Source: Candidatus Anaerobutyricum stercoripullorum
Lineage (GTDB): Bacteria; Bacillota; Clostridia; Lachnospirales; Lachnospiraceae
Length of the DNA: 14,301 nt
Direction of reading: 5' to 3'
Assembly (NCBI GenBank): GCA_019114885.1
Contig: DXEQ01000222.1
Coordinates: 1 to 14,301, forward strand
Shown here piece by piece: positions 13,714-14,301 of the stretch. Below the pieces are notes generated by a model. The model was not told the origin of the DNA, made no database searches, and saw nothing but the letters and a program-made list of their open reading frames with translations. The position numbers and the translations under genes were made by a program. The first letter of the stretch is position 1. Every line of letters begins with the position of its first letter.

Positions 13714-13741
13714 TGTCACCGATACAGGTACAGAAGAGTTA
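13712..13741 (+). other. attR: right junction of the cotJC element
   Basis: The left part is element: arm AATGTCACCGA (13712-13722). AGGTAC is at 13726-13731, then cotJC resumes with AGAAGAGTTA. The element arm is the mirror of TCGGTGTCATT at attL (10 of 11 bases). Confidence 0.85.
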
Positions 13742-13966
13742 AACCACATTGAGATGATCTGCACCATCGTTCATCAGCTCACCCGTAATCTTACCGTGGA
13801 ACAGATTAAAGAGCAGGGCTTCGCCGATTACTATGTGGATCACACCACCGGCCTCTGGCCGCAGGCCGCCAGCGGCGTGCCGTTCTCCGCGGCTACTTTC
13901 CAGTCCACCGGCGACCCGATCGCAGACCTGATGGAAGACCTCGCTGCAGATGGTGCAACTTTATAA
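13727..13966 (+). pseudogene. cotJC: cotJC, middle fragment between two insertions
   Basis: Continuing from GGT ACA: GTEELNHIEMICTIVHQL, then VEQIKEQGFADYYVDHTTGLWPQAASGVPFSAATFQSTGDPIADLMEDLAADG, then ATL and TAA. This is the body of CotJC (Mn-catalase family; usual GTEELAHLEM, YYADHGGALYPQNAAGVPWTAAYIQSTGDPIADL-ED-AA). E and H of EELNH are the expected metal ligands. It has no start of its own; it is the second exon-like piece of the gene broken at 3005/3010. The family text breaks off again at about 13950, where DG-KAR is expected, so the 3' part is missing from the window. Joined to 2823-3005 it would give a 140-residue frame, still short of the roughly 190 aa of intact CotJC. Confidence 0.92.
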
Positions 13967-14301
13967 GAACAACCTTTGATTAAAAGTTCCAGTGAATTTC
14001 AATCGGAACATCTTTAGTACCCGGGATACGTTTCCCCACAGATACATAATCAATCAATATTTCCACGATTTCCCGGGTAAGGTGTTCCAAATTGGAATAT
14101 TGTTCAATAATTTGACGACGGTCATCACCTGCCGCGATTTTTTCCTCAATTTCGGCTAACTGCTTTTCTCCGTCAGCAATCACACGTTCCAGTCGGTCGC
14201 GCTCTGTGGTAAAGTCCTTTGACATTTCCACATAATCGCTTTCGGATATTAAGCCCTTGACCTTATCCATGTAAAGCTCCCGGATACCTTTTGAAAACTC
14301 T
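13945..14301 (-). mobile_element. Left end of a second serine-recombinase element in cotJC (partial)
   Basis: cotJC homology ends near GCAGATGG (13947-13953) and a large serine recombinase reading leftward from outside the window ends at 13980. The GA at 13949-13950 is a candidate crossover dinucleotide, because GA is used by TnpX/TndX-type recombinases. The other end is outside the window, so the exact boundary is not proven. Confidence 0.65.
13980..14301 (-). CDS. Large serine recombinase, C-terminal part (DUF4368 type), runs off window
   Basis: The frame is open to the right edge (EFSKGIRELYMDKVKGLISESDY...), so the methionine at 14270 is internal. About 107 C-terminal residues are visible. 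A coiled-coil segment (KDFTTERDRLERVIADGEKQLAEIEEKI) is followed by LTREIVEILIDYVSVGKRI and the ending VPIEIHWNF, typical of Tn4451/Tn5397-type and related ICE recombinases with a DUF4368 tail. The catalytic domain would lie beyond the window. The reading direction is opposite to the first recombinase, and the stop lies about 30 bp from the cotJC breakpoint. Independent of the first element's enzyme, which lacks this kind of C-terminus. Confidence 0.88.
   Translation of the reverse strand, partial: EFSKGIRELYMDKVKGLISESDYVEMSKDFTTERDRLERVIADGEKQLAEIEEKIAAGDDRRQIIEQYSNLEHLTREIVEILIDYVSVGKRIPGTKDVPIEIHWNF

Larger units (their letters stand above)
3007..13727 (+). mobile_element. Integrative element (10,721 bp) inserted in cotJC, serine-recombinase type
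   Basis: The boundaries come from the split cotJC. Left junction is GATGTAGGTAC (3000-3010), right junction GATACAGGTACAGAAG (13721-13736). The shared AGGTAC (3005-3010 and 13726-13731) is the exchange region. The host gene is restored exactly when the copies are joined. A serine recombinase gene is 0.7 kb from the right end, as usual for such elements. Cargo: tRNA-Gly, a trehalose PTS operon with its regulator, a radical SAM/U32/Tyr-repeat operon, and an ECF S component. No conjugation, replication or virion genes were seen, so mobility would be by integration and excision only, or with help in trans. Insertion in a spore-coat gene recalls skin-type elements removed in the mother cell; that behaviour is inference. 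Confidence 0.9.

Noticed and set aside
3007..13727. Conjugative element or prophage
   Set aside because: No relaxase, coupling protein, type IV secretion, replication or virion gene is present in the 10.7 kb.

Overview
The window comes from a spore-forming, anaerobic, low-to-moderate G+C Firmicute, most likely a gut Clostridium or Lachnospiraceae relative. The support is a cotJABC spore-coat operon, B. subtilis-type regulatory boxes (a 7-1-7 Fur box, GntR/TreR operators), strong AGGAGG ribosome sites, and clostridial families such as radical SAM/SPASM, U32, ECF transporter and large serine recombinases. Assignments rest on reading motifs; no database search was run.

Left flank (1-3005), host chromosome: two G3E/CobW-type GTPases on the minus strand. 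One carries a long His-rich metal-binding loop. The other is divergent, with what looks like a YcgQ/DUF1980-type C-terminal domain. They are followed by a plus-strand cotJA-cotJB-cotJC operon.

The main result is that cotJC (Mn-catalase-like coat protein) is split. Its first 63 codons lie at 2823-3011 and its continuation at 13727-13966, in frame when the two are joined at a shared AGGTAC. Everything between (3007-13727, 10,721 bp) is therefore an inserted element. The two element ends, joined, form a 32-bp dyad with 11-bp arms matching at 10 of 11 positions around a central GG, as expected for a serine-recombinase attP. A serine recombinase (12150-13019) lies near the right end. The arrangement resembles sigK/skin-type elements that interrupt sporulation genes. 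The same cotJC is cut a second time near 13949, where a second large serine recombinase (minus strand, running off the right edge) begins.

Element cargo, left to right: (i) a tRNA-Gly(CCC) with promoter and terminator and a 65-aa unknown protein; (ii) a complete trehalose module: treA and a PTS EIIBCA permease on the minus strand, divergent treR, and four copies of a TTGTTTAAACAA operator, one exactly inside the permease promoter; (iii) a minus-strand operon not recognised as a described system: a 116-aa Tyr/Ser/Asp/Gly repeat protein (23 Tyr), an intergenic terminator, a radical SAM/SPASM enzyme and two different U32-family Fe-S proteins, preceded by a promoter and a perfect 15-bp Fur box; (iv) the recombinase; (v) an ECF transporter S component. 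No conjugation, replication or phage structural gene is seen.

Working model (inference): the element excises at AGGTAC. It brings sugar uptake and an iron-regulated peptide-modification locus in which a repetitive Tyr-rich substrate is processed by a radical SAM enzyme and a UbiU/UbiV-like U32 pair, possibly by O2-independent hydroxylation.
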